DNA of 64,000 nt, taken from an uncultured Clostridia bacterium (GTDB lineage: Bacteria > Bacillota > Clostridia > Lachnospirales > Lachnospiraceae). Position 1 is the first letter of the stretch; every line of letters starts with the position of its first letter. A model generated the notes under the pieces. That model worked only from the letters and a program-made list of their open reading frames with translations. It was not told the DNA's origin and ran no database searches. The stretch is taken from NCBI GenBank assembly GCA_937895705.1, contig CALBKM010000044.1, forward strand, positions 62,001 through 126,000, given 5' to 3'. Position numbers and translations under genes: made by a program. Positions 8,541 to 16,296 of the stretch are shown here, piece by piece.

Positions 8541-9464
8541 TTATTCCAAATCGATTACTTTGGTGTCTGAGACTTCTTTACCGGTAGCCTTTAACAGACT
8601 GAATACACCCAGTGCCGCAAAGATGAGTCCCAGTACAATATTGCCTATGGTGACGCGCATATAATCGCTGTCGCGGAATCCGTAACTGAAAATTTCCGGA
8701 AGATCTCCGATGGAGGCGCCTTCCATCAATAAAGCAACCGCATCGGAGAAGAAAGTACCGAATACGACACCGAAGATGATGGCGAAAATTAAGATAACAA
8801 CCTTTCCGACACCCCTTTTACCTTTTAATAAAGTATAGCCCTTTTCTGCCAAGAAGCCGACCAAAAGGCCTACCACGGAAGCGACATAGCCGATTAAAAG
8901 GATAAGCCCCCAAACGATTCCGCCCAAAGCAGCTCCGAGAAATGCTCCGATAAAGCCGGTGAGATACGTTCCTGTATCACTGTCCTTTTTTGCCTGATCG
9001 GCTGCGTTAATGTCGCGATTTACTCTGGAACCGCACTCGGTATGCATGTGATAAGCGATACCGTTAATCAGTTTCCAGCAGCCCGCGGTAATATCACCGC
9101 CGCATTCCGGACAGATGTTGACGCCGGTAGCATGGTGTTCGTCCAACAGCGGACAGAAAAAAGCAAGGAAAGCTTCCGCGCGTGCAATATGTTTTTTCAT
9201 AGTGTAGGCGAGCGTAATGCGGATGTTTTTCGGAAAGAAATTCAAAGACATCACACCGTATTCTTTGGAAAGATTTGCCTGACGTAAGGCTTCTTCCACA
9301 GTACGCTGGTCGTTTGCATCCGGAAAGGAGGTGGACAGAATAATCTGTATAAAGCCCTGACCTACCGATACGGTTGCGGCATAACCTCTCAAACTGCCGT
9401 AAGCTACATTCTTTGCGACTTTCAGGCCGTTTGCTTCCGCAAAGTTCTTTACATTTTTGTCCAT
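8541..9464 (-). CDS. Unknown membrane protein with N-terminal zinc-site domain
   Basis: A 307-residue protein. The N-terminal ~155 residues match the downstream paralogue and contain a likely zinc site (CPEC, then an INGIAYHMHTEC segment). The C-terminal half has about four hydrophobic segments (around residues 168-210, 225-250 and 270-292) rich in Gly and Ala. The ATG follows an AAAAGGGG site. It diverges from the GntR gene at 9639; the 174-base gap between them holds a short hairpin (9531-9548) and the GntR promoter. No function can be assigned. The zinc domain plus membrane domain design suggests a membrane-bound sensor or scaffold. Confidence 0.72.
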   Translation of the reverse strand: MDKNVKNFAEANGLKVAKNVAYGSLRGYAATVSVGQGFIQIILSTSFPDANDQRTVEEALRQANLSKEYGVMSLNFFPKNIRITLAYTMKKHIARAEAFLAFFCPLLDEHHATGVNICPECGGDITAGCWKLINGIAYHMHTECGSRVNRDINAADQAKKDSDTGTYLTGFIGAFLGAALGGIVWGLILLIGYVASVVGLLVGFLAEKGYTLLKGKRGVGKVVILIFAIIFGVVFGTFFSDAVALLMEGASIGDLPEIFSYGFRDSDYMRVTIGNIVLGLIFAALGVFSLLKATGKEVSDTKVIDLE

Positions 9465-9558
9465 GGTATAAAATCCCCTTTTAATTAATCATACAAATGA
9501 TAGTTTATCGCATTTTGTATAAAAATTCATATAGGACATTGGTCCTATTATTTTATGG

Positions 9559-9587
9559 TTGATTTTAAGTTCGATTTGTATTATAAT
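9559..9587 (+). promoter_or_regulatory. Promoter of the GntR operon
   Basis: TTGATT and TATAAT are separated by 17 bases, and the -10 box lies inside the palindrome at 9576-9598. Confidence 0.7.
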
Positions 9588-9598
9588 GAGTAATACAA
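9576..9598. promoter_or_regulatory. Probable GntR/YtrA operator
   Basis: TTGTATTA and TAATACAA form a perfect 8-base inverted repeat around a 7-base spacer. It overlaps the -10 box of the promoter that drives the GntR gene starting 40 bases later, as expected for autorepression. Confidence 0.65.
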
Positions 9599-9638
9599 AC
9601 AAGACAAAAGGTAAATTTGATAAAAGGAGTGCAGAACG

Positions 9639-10031
9639 ATGATCATAAGGTTAGATATGGCAAGTGAAGTGCCGATTTATGTGCAGTTGCGGAATGCGGT
9701 GGTGGTAGGCATCGGGAAAGGAGAACTGCAACCGGGGGAAGGGCTTCCGACGGTGCGCCAGATGGCGGAGGATTTGGGCGTCAATACAATGACGGTAAAT
9801 AAGGCCTACGGGCTCTTGAAGGATCAGGGGTTTATCGAAATTGACCGCAGACACGGTGCCAGAGTAAATCCTCAAAAGGACAAGTTCGGTGTGTTCCGGG
9901 AGAAAGCAGAGGAGCGACTTTTGGTTTTGATTGCCGAGGCGACGGCGCGCGGATTGGAAAAGAGTGAGTTTATGGGGCTTTGCGAGAAGGTGTACGGTAG
10001 GATGTGTACACCGAAGCTTGAAACCGTATAA
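9639..10031 (+). CDS. GntR-family transcriptional regulator, YtrA subfamily
   Basis: A 130-residue regulator with the short YtrA layout: a winged helix-turn-helix (about residues 10-75, with PIYVQLRNAVV and the recognition helix VNTMTVNKAYGLLKDQGFI) and a short C-terminal helical dimerisation tail with no ligand domain. YtrA-type regulators usually repress their own operon of membrane or ABC proteins. That fits here: a palindrome overlaps its promoter and membrane-protein genes follow from 10052. The start is an ATG with AAAGGAG upstream. The inducing signal is unknown; envelope stress is typical of the subfamily. Confidence 0.88.
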   Translation: MIIRLDMASEVPIYVQLRNAVVVGIGKGELQPGEGLPTVRQMAEDLGVNTMTVNKAYGLLKDQGFIEIDRRHGARVNPQKDKFGVFREKAEERLLVLIAEATARGLEKSEFMGLCEKVYGRMCTPKLETV

Positions 10032-10051
10032 AAGAAGAGGAGGCGGAGAAT

Positions 10052-11494
10052 ATGGACTGGATGTTGGCATGGTCTTATGTGGGAACATTGTGGTTTGTAC
10101 AGCTGTGCATGTTGCTTGAGTATAAATATTTGGTGGGAAAGAAGTCGGACTATCTGCTTTGTATGACCATCCGGGGAGAGCAAAGAGAGGATGCAGATGT
10201 AGAGCAGGTGGTGCGGGAGTTTAAGATTGCGTTTTTTCGGATGAATGCGGTGATGTTTTTGGCAGCCGGCGGATGTTTTTTGATTTCTTTACTTCCGGCC
10301 GGAACAGGGGCGTTTCATGTGTTCTACCTGATACTTTGGACAACGGCACTGATTGTGTGGGAGTTTAAGGTGACAAGCAAATACACCAATCGTATGTATG
10401 AACTCAAAATCAGCAAGGGTTGGGGCAACCCGCCGAAGCAATCTGAATTAACGGTGGACACGGTAGTCAGTCGTATGAAAAAGTCTATGCCGGTGTCGGA
10501 AATCTGGCTGGCAATTCCTGTATGGATTTGTGTGGGTTCCTTTGTGTGGTGGTTTTCCTGTGCTACGGAATACAAAATGCTTCTGATACTGCTGTTCACC
10601 AATGTGATTGCGCTTGCATTTTTCTGTTATATGTATCACCGGATGGCTCACGGAAGATTAAAGGTGTACAGTGAGGATTCCGAGATCAACTATGCATTGA
10701 ATCGCACCGCAAAAAAGGCCTGGACCGGCTGTGTGGTGTGGGAGGCTATTCTTGTTTGCGGCTATCACTTTATCGTTATTATGCTTCTTCATACCTATAT
10801 GAAGGATGTATCGGCGGGAATCGAAGATGTAACAGGCTTTTGGGCAGGCTTTATCGGAAGTACCGTAGGGTCACTGGTATTGATATTTGCGGTGTTTATA
10901 GTAGCGGCAAACAGGGTAAAGCAGGCAAAGAAGGAGCTGGCTGCTGCAGCGGATTTTTCCTATGCAGAGGATGAGGATGCCTATTGGCGGAACGGGTACT
11001 ATTATAATCCCAATGATACCAATACCTTTGTGGAAAGCCGTGCCTACGGAATTACCACCAATATGGCGACTCATTGGGGACCGATTACCAAATGGTTGCT
11101 AATCGGAGTTTTTATTGTGTGTATCGGTATAGGAATCGCCATACTTCCGTTTGATTTCGGCAAGATGAAGATGCAGGTGGGGACGGAATATGTTGAACTG
11201 AAAGGTTGCCTGTACTATAATGAAACACTGGAATTTACAGATGTAGCAGAGGTGTATTTACTTACGGAGCGTCCGGAAATTTCCCGCGTGTGGGGAACCG
11301 GAACGAAACGGTTTGCCATGGGAGATTATCACTTTAAGGACTACGGAAACGGTAAGGCCATGATGGATAAGGAGGCGGAGTATTTCATGCTTGTGAAACG
11401 AGAGAACGGCAAATGGTTCGGCTTCTCTGTGACGGACAGCGAGGCGATGCTTTCGGTGTATGAGCGGCTGAAGGAGCAGACAGAGAAAGAGTAG
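10052..11494 (+). CDS. Polytopic membrane protein with DUF5808-like motif and C-terminal PH-like domain
   Basis: A 480-residue membrane protein with about seven hydrophobic segments. Between segments it carries a soluble stretch with YYYNPNDTNTFVESRAYGI near residue 310, which resembles the DUF5808 motif seen in DUF1648-type proteins paired with YtrA regulators. The last ~100 residues, after the final membrane segment, look like a small beta-rich PH-like domain. The gene starts 20 bases after the GntR gene with a strong GAGGAGG site and is surely in its operon. The function of such proteins is not established; a role in membrane-damage response is an inference from the regulator. Confidence 0.75.
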   Translation: MDWMLAWSYVGTLWFVQLCMLLEYKYLVGKKSDYLLCMTIRGEQREDADVEQVVREFKIAFFRMNAVMFLAAGGCFLISLLPAGTGAFHVFYLILWTTALIVWEFKVTSKYTNRMYELKISKGWGNPPKQSELTVDTVVSRMKKSMPVSEIWLAIPVWICVGSFVWWFSCATEYKMLLILLFTNVIALAFFCYMYHRMAHGRLKVYSEDSEINYALNRTAKKAWTGCVVWEAILVCGYHFIVIMLLHTYMKDVSAGIEDVTGFWAGFIGSTVGSLVLIFAVFIVAANRVKQAKKELAAAADFSYAEDEDAYWRNGYYYNPNDTNTFVESRAYGITTNMATHWGPITKWLLIGVFIVCIGIGIAILPFDFGKMKMQVGTEYVELKGCLYYNETLEFTDVAEVYLLTERPEISRVWGTGTKRFAMGDYHFKDYGNGKAMMDKEAEYFMLVKRENGKWFGFSVTDSEAMLSVYERLKEQTEKE

Positions 11495-11550
11495 AGATGG
11501 TTGTCCTGCTTTGTAGAATACAGATTTTAATGACGGATAGGAGGAAGATT

Positions 11551-12408
11551 ATGGTAAGTACGGGAGCGTTTATCGGTATTATAGTAACACTCATTATTAC
11601 ACTTTTGGGTCCGATTGTGACGGCAATTGTGTATAGCGTAAAAAATAAGGGCAAGGGCGTGTGGAAGGCATGGTTGCTCGGGGCGGCAGGATTCTTTGTG
11701 CTTCAGATACTCATTCGGGTGCCGGTTTTAAATGTACTGGGAAACTTTTCGTGGTTCCAAAGCTTTGCGGAGAATCATTACATGGTGTATTGTCTGATTC
11801 TGGCCATGACGGCAGCGTTATTTGAGGTGATGGCACGGTTTGCGGTAGCGAAGATTTTGCAAAAGAACATGAATTATCAGCAGGGCGTAGCAGCGGGACT
11901 GGGACATGGCGGAATCGAAGCTATCATCTTAATTGGAATGACCTATGTCAACAATTTGCTGTATGCGGTTATGATAAACAGCGGAACCTTTGATGCAACT
12001 GTGGCGCAGACCGGAGCGTTGCCGGTGCCGAATGCTACGGAACTGGTGGACCAACTGAATCAGATAAAAACAGCCTTGGTAGAAACACCGGCATATGCAT
12101 TTTATCTGGCGGGCTATGAGAGAATCCTTTGTGTGCTGTTCCATACTGCCATGAGTTTGCTGGTGTGCTATATGGTCTATAAGAAAAAGGCGCTGGCTGG
12201 TGTGGGGATTGCCTTTGCAGCACATTTTGCCGTGGATTTCGTGTCTCCGGTGATAAACGGATTGGCAACACCGTATCTCGGCAATGTGATTTCACAGGGA
12301 ACGGCGTATGTTCTTATATACGTGATCTTAACGGCAGTTGCGGTAGGAGCGGTTGTGATTATCGGTAAGATATGTAAGAAATGGAAAAATGAAGGCGAAA
12401 AAGAATAG
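11551..12408 (+). CDS. YhfC-type intramembrane glutamic protease-like protein
   Basis: A 285-residue polytopic membrane protein resembling the YhfC family, distant relatives of PrsW and CAAX-type intramembrane proteases. The key motif GLGHGGIEA (around residue 115) carries the conserved Glu and His. A second conserved His lies in AAHFAVDF near residue 227. The ATG at 11551 follows AGGAGGA; an earlier in-frame ATG at 11497 lacks a ribosome site and adds an unlikely extension. It is the third gene of the GntR-led operon. Catalysis is presumed from the motif only, and the substrate is unknown. Confidence 0.8.
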   Translation: MVSTGAFIGIIVTLIITLLGPIVTAIVYSVKNKGKGVWKAWLLGAAGFFVLQILIRVPVLNVLGNFSWFQSFAENHYMVYCLILAMTAALFEVMARFAVAKILQKNMNYQQGVAAGLGHGGIEAIILIGMTYVNNLLYAVMINSGTFDATVAQTGALPVPNATELVDQLNQIKTALVETPAYAFYLAGYERILCVLFHTAMSLLVCYMVYKKKALAGVGIAFAAHFAVDFVSPVINGLATPYLGNVISQGTAYVLIYVILTAVAVGAVVIIGKICKKWKNEGEKE

Positions 12409-12461
12409 TGTCAAGGATAGTTGGAACGAAATTGAAGTTAAAGGAGTATGAATAAAAAAGA

Positions 12462-12489
12462 TTGACTTTTCTTTTCATAGGGGTATAAT
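12462..12489 (+). promoter_or_regulatory. Promoter upstream of 12565 gene
   Basis: TTGACT and TATAAT are separated by 16 bases, 75 bases before the start codon. Confidence 0.7.
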
Positions 12490-12564
12490 CAAGTTGGTGA
12501 TAAGAAATACTCATTTTTGGCAGTGTTGCTACTGCGAAAAGGAGTGTGCGTCAGGAGGAACCTT

Positions 12565-13089
12565 ATGAAAAAAGAGATTTCAAAGATGTACGGCTATGCC
12601 GTTGGAAAGATGGTATTTGCTTTCGCAATGGCTGTCTTGGCGTATGTTGTGATTTTTGGCATCGGCACGGATATCGGAACGTTCGGTACAGTGGTGTGCA
12701 TATTGTGTTGGGGAATTGTCTGTGTGATATATTTTGTATCCGGACTGGGTACGTTGATTAAAGGTACACGTCAGATGAAGACTTATATGGAGAATTCCGT
12801 TTATAGCGAAAGCAGATTGAACGCGGAATTTGAGAATGCTTCCGAGTACGGCAGGATTCGTGTGGGTGAGATGCATGTGTTTGCCAATGCCTCCAACGGA
12901 TTTTTTATAATTCCGTATGCGGATATTGAGAAGGCATATACATGGAGCAACAAATATACCTATGCATACATAAAAGCACGGTGTTTGCCGAAGCGGATTA
13001 AAATGTACTATTTAAGCCGAAACAAGGCAAAAGAGGCGGTTCAGAGTATCCTTTGGAAAATGGAGCAAGTTTCTCATACAAACCCTTGA
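12565..13089 (+). CDS. Unknown two-segment membrane protein with PH-like tail
   Basis: A 174-residue protein. Two membrane segments (about residues 12-32 and 40-62) are followed by a cytoplasmic domain of ~100 residues that alternates short beta-like strands and ends in an amphipathic helix, similar in feel to bacterial PH-like (YcxB-like) domains. The ATG follows CAGGAGGA; an earlier in-frame start at 12517 is not supported by a ribosome site. It has its own promoter, and the leuS promoter overlaps its stop codon. I do not recognise the family. Confidence 0.65.
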   Translation: MKKEISKMYGYAVGKMVFAFAMAVLAYVVIFGIGTDIGTFGTVVCILCWGIVCVIYFVSGLGTLIKGTRQMKTYMENSVYSESRLNAEFENASEYGRIRVGEMHVFANASNGFFIIPYADIEKAYTWSNKYTYAYIKARCLPKRIKMYYLSRNKAKEAVQSILWKMEQVSHTNP

Positions 13090-13113
13090 CAAATTCCAAA
13101 TTTTTGATATAGT
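13086..13113 (+). promoter_or_regulatory. Promoter of the leuS T-box transcript
   Basis: TTGACA and TATAGT are separated by 16 bases. The -35 box overlaps the stop codon of the preceding gene. Confidence 0.75.
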
Positions 13114-13117
13114 AAAG

Positions 13118-13392
13118 TGTATATGGAATTGGCAAGGATGAGGACCAGTACATGCAGTCAGGCTTTCAGAGAGTCGTCGGCCGGTGCGAGACGATAGGTG
13201 GCTTTGTGGAACTCCCCTCGGAGCTTTGTTGCGGAAGAAGCGAAGATGCACTTTGCTTTGTGTAAGTGACAACGTTTCATCCACGTTATCGGATGGTAAA
13301 GTGCAGAGACTTGCAAGGCAGGTGTCTGAATGAGAGTGGTACCGCGGAAGATTTAGGCTTTCGTCTCTTTTGGGAGGCGAAAGCCTTTGTTT
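13118..13392 (+). ncRNA. T-box leader controlling leuS
   Basis: A tRNA-sensing attenuator of classic layout. A Stem I region (about 13130-13240) contains CUC leucine codons at 13212-13214 and 13217-13219, either of which could be the specifier. The T-box sequence AGAGTGGTACCGCGG ends at 13347 and provides the antiterminator bulge that pairs with the uncharged tRNA end. A terminator follows. Uncharged tRNA-Leu should allow readthrough into leuS. The gene identity and the codon agree, which makes leucine the confident call even though the exact specifier position was not modelled. Confidence 0.92.
13355..13392 (+). terminator. T-box attenuator terminator
   Basis: AGGCTTTCGTCTC pairs with GAGGCGAAAGCCT and is followed by a T-rich tail. 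It is mutually exclusive with the antiterminator containing the T-box sequence. Confidence 0.85.
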
Positions 13393-13528
13393 GCGTGAAG
13401 GTAAAGTGAGCATGCGAGCCAACCTTGAGAACTTGTTCTCAAAAGGTGGCGTAGTCATGCGAACGCGCCCACGACCGAGCGACTTTGTCGCGAGGTTGGG
13501 CAGGTGCGAAGCACCGAGCTACACGCAA
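13391..13528 (+). repeat. Cloverleaf-like palindromic repeat, copy 1 (upstream of leuS)
   Basis: The outer stem TTGCGTG/CACGCAA (13391-13397 with 13522-13528) encloses three hairpins. Hairpin 1 spans 13418-13450 (GCC, ACCTT and GAGAAC arms). Hairpin 2 spans about 13467-13500 (CCCA and GCGAC arms). Hairpin 3 is GGTGCGAAGCACC at 13503-13515. The 19 bases ATGCGAACGCGCCCACGAC at 13457-13475 are identical in copy 2 at 61395-61413. It lies between the T-box terminator and the leuS ribosome site, so it is transcribed as part of the leader after readthrough. Confidence 0.75.
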
Positions 13529-13554
13529 TATAAAGAAAGGAGTTTTTGATTATT

Positions 13555-15978
13555 ATGGAAAAAACGTACAATCCCAGTGTCATAGAGAAGAAATGGCAGG
13601 CGTACTGGGAAGAAAATCAGACCTTTAAAACCGATGTGTGGGATTTTTCTAAGCCGAAGTATTATGCTTTGGACATGTTCCCGTACCCGTCCGGCGTAGG
13701 CCTTCATGCAGGTCATCCGGAGGGCTATACCGCTACGGACATTATGTCCCGTATGAAGCGCATGCAGGGCTACAATGTTTTGCATCCGATGGGCTATGAC
13801 TCCTTCGGTCTCCCGGCAGAGCAGTATGCGGTTAGCACCGGTAATCATCCGAACGGATTCACCGAGCAGAATATCGAGACTTTCTCCAAGCAGTTAAAGG
13901 AGCTCGGTTTTGACTATGACTGGACCAAGATGTTAGCTACCAGTGATCCGAAGTTCTATAAGTGGACTCAGTGGATTTTTAAGCAGTTATATTTGGACGG
14001 TTACGCAAAGTACATCGACATGCCGGTAAACTGGTGTGAAGAGCTTGGTACCGTTCTTTCCAATGACGAGGTTATCGACGGGAAGTCCGAGCGTGGCGGA
14101 TATCCGGTCGTTCGTAAGAATATGAAGCAGTGGGTAATCGACCAGGTTGCCTTTGCGGATAAGTTATTAGAGGGCTTAAACGAGATTGACTGGCCGGAAT
14201 CTACCAAGGAAATGCAGCGTCACTGGATCGGACGTTCCGAAGGTGTTGAGGTGGATTTCCAGATTGTAGGAGGCGGAAGTTTCTCTATTTACACCACCTG
14301 TATCGAGACGATTTACGGTATTACCTTTATGGTACTAGCTCCGGATGGACAGATTGTAAAGGATTTGATGCCGCGTATCGAGAATAAGGAAGAGGTAGAG
14401 GCGTACATTGCCGAGACCTTAAAGAAGAATGATATGGACAGAACGGAGCTGAACAAGACCAAGTCCGGTTGTCCGTTAAAGGGCATTACTGCCATCAATC
14501 CGGTAAACGGCAAGGAAGTACCGCTTTTCATCGGTGACTTCGTACTGGCTAACTACGGTACCGGTGCGGTTATGGCGGTTCCGTCCCACGACCAGCGTGA
14601 CTTCGAGTATGCGGTAGTTCACAATATCCCGATGATTCAGGTTATCGACGGCGGTGACGTTTCCGAGAAGGCGTTTGAAAAGTATGATTACCTTGGCAAG
14701 GGCTGCAAGCTGATGAATTCCGAGGAGTTCACGGGCTACGTAGTAGAGGATGCAAAGGAAGCTATTACGAAGAAGTTAGAGGCAATGGGCGTTGCCAGAA
14801 GAAAAGTAAATTACCACTTCCGTGAGTGGATTTTCGCAAGACAGCGTTACTGGGGCGAGCCGGTTCCTGTAGTTTATATGGAGGACGGAAATATCCATGT
14901 ATTGGACGATGCAGAACTTCCGTTAATTCTTCCGGAACTTTCCGATTACAAGGGAAAGAACGGTAAGGCACCGCTTGAGAATGCAACCGAATGGAAGCAG
15001 TATGACAAGGACGGTGTGAAGGGTACCCGTGAGACCTCTACCATGCCGGGTAGTGCAGGTTCCAGCTGGTATTTCCTTCGTTATATCGATCCGGATAACG
15101 ATAAAGAATTTGCAAATTATGAGTTATTAAAGCACTGGATGCCGGTTGACTTATACATCGGCGGACCGGAGCATACGGTAGGACACCTTATGTACTCCCG
15201 TATCTGGAACCGTTACCTGTACGATAAGGGCTTATCCCCGGTAAAGGAGCCGTTCAAGAAGCTGGTTCACCAGGGCATGATTTTAGGTTCCAACGGTATT
15301 AAGATGGGTAAGAGATTCCCGGAATTCGTTGTAAATCCAAGTGATATCGTAAGAGATTACGGTGCAGATACCCTTCGTTTATACGAGATGTTCATGGGAC
15401 CGCTTGAGGTTTCCAAGCCGTGGAGTCAGCAGGGTGTTGAGGGCGCAAGAAGATTCATCGTTCGTGTATGGAACTTCTTCACCGATGCAGCGAACCTGAC
15501 TGATGACAACGACGGAACCTTAACCAAGGTATATCACCAGACCGTAAAGAAGGTAACCTCCGACTTTGAAGTACTTGGCTTTAACACCGCAATCAGCCAG
15601 ATGATGATCTTCATGAATGCAGCATACAAGGCAGGCAAGTGTCCGAGAGAATATGCAGAGGGCTTCATTAAGATGTTCTCCTGTATCTGCCCGCATGTGG
15701 GTGAGGAGCTTTGGAGCATTATTGGTCACGACAACACCATCGCTTATGAGCCGTGGCCGACCTATGACGAAGAAGCCATCAAGGAAGACGAAATCGAAAT
15801 CGCTGTACAGATGAACGGTAAGGTAAAGGCAAAGCTTATGGTAGCGGCAGAAGCAGACGAAGCGGCTGTAAAGGCACAGGTACACGCCGACGCAACCATC
15901 GCTGCACTCCTTGAAGGCAAAAACATTGTAAAGGAACTCTACGTAAAGGGCAGACTTTATAACATCGTAGTAAAGTAA
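13555..15978 (+). CDS. leuS: Leucyl-tRNA synthetase
   Basis: Charges tRNA-Leu. A class Ia synthetase of 807 residues, normal bacterial length. The HIGH-type motif is HAGH at residues 51-54. The editing (CP1) domain covers roughly residues 225-420, with the GTGAVMAVPSHDQRD segment that holds the conserved editing Asp. The KMSKS-type loop reads KMGKR at 583-587. The threonine-rich editing loop also departs from the usual TTRPDT. The ATG at 13555 is preferred over a TTG at 13546 that would leave only three bases after the GGAG site. The gene is controlled by the T-box upstream and has the repeat element in its leader. Confidence 0.95.
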   Translation: MEKTYNPSVIEKKWQAYWEENQTFKTDVWDFSKPKYYALDMFPYPSGVGLHAGHPEGYTATDIMSRMKRMQGYNVLHPMGYDSFGLPAEQYAVSTGNHPNGFTEQNIETFSKQLKELGFDYDWTKMLATSDPKFYKWTQWIFKQLYLDGYAKYIDMPVNWCEELGTVLSNDEVIDGKSERGGYPVVRKNMKQWVIDQVAFADKLLEGLNEIDWPESTKEMQRHWIGRSEGVEVDFQIVGGGSFSIYTTCIETIYGITFMVLAPDGQIVKDLMPRIENKEEVEAYIAETLKKNDMDRTELNKTKSGCPLKGITAINPVNGKEVPLFIGDFVLANYGTGAVMAVPSHDQRDFEYAVVHNIPMIQVIDGGDVSEKAFEKYDYLGKGCKLMNSEEFTGYVVEDAKEAITKKLEAMGVARRKVNYHFREWIFARQRYWGEPVPVVYMEDGNIHVLDDAELPLILPELSDYKGKNGKAPLENATEWKQYDKDGVKGTRETSTMPGSAGSSWYFLRYIDPDNDKEFANYELLKHWMPVDLYIGGPEHTVGHLMYSRIWNRYLYDKGLSPVKEPFKKLVHQGMILGSNGIKMGKRFPEFVVNPSDIVRDYGADTLRLYEMFMGPLEVSKPWSQQGVEGARRFIVRVWNFFTDAANLTDDNDGTLTKVYHQTVKKVTSDFEVLGFNTAISQMMIFMNAAYKAGKCPREYAEGFIKMFSCICPHVGEELWSIIGHDNTIAYEPWPTYDEEAIKEDEIEIAVQMNGKVKAKLMVAAEADEAAVKAQVHADATIAALLEGKNIVKELYVKGRLYNIVVK

Positions 15979-16016
15979 ATCTAAGTTATTTATTGATTAC
16001 AGACGTCACAAAGAAA

Positions 16017-16056
16017 CCGGCTTATCTGAAATCTTTGATTTTCAGATAGTCGCCGG
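16017..16056 (+). other. Hairpin after leuS without T-run
   Basis: CCGGC/GCCGG at the base and TCTGAAA/TTTCAGA inside form a stem-loop with a small internal loop. No T-run follows, so it is either a weak terminator or a processed leader structure in the leuS-metG gap. Confidence 0.5.
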
Positions 16057-16085
16057 ATAATATATCGAGCAATTTGTAATGAACC

Positions 16086-16277
16086 AGCGCTTCCTCTATG
16101 GAACTAATCACGTGTCGAAGCGGTTTACATTATCCTAAGAAAACCATAAGCCGACGTTGGCACTTAGCGAGGTACTTTCGAGCTTAGTGTCCACTACGTC
16201 GGTGCATGAGCGAGAGCGGGTTTTCGTGGAAAATGTAAATCGCAAGACACGAGAGGAAACCCCAAAAAGGAAGCGCG
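16086..16277 (+). other. Long rod-like hairpin upstream of metG
   Basis: A 192-base segment folds end to end as an interrupted stem. Paired blocks, from outside in, are AGCGCTTCC (16086-16094) with GGAAGCGC, CGTGTC (16111-16116) with GACACG (16246-16251), GTTTACATT (16123-16131) with AATGTAAAT (16232-16240), AAAACC with GGTTTT, CCGACGT (16151-16157) with ACGTCGG (16196-16202), and a near-match pair CACTTAGC with GCTTAGTG around a short loop. It ends 19 bases before the metG start and fills most of the 318-base leuS-metG gap. No T-box sequence or T-run was found in it. Confidence 0.7.
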
Positions 16278-16296
16278 TCAAAAGAAAGGCGGAACT

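Noticed and set aside
13391..13528. The leuS-leader repeat as a decayed tRNA or tandem T-box
   Set aside because: There is no T-loop GGTTCGA sequence, no acceptor/anticodon geometry and no T-box motif. A related copy occurs before rluF, which has no link to tRNA charging.
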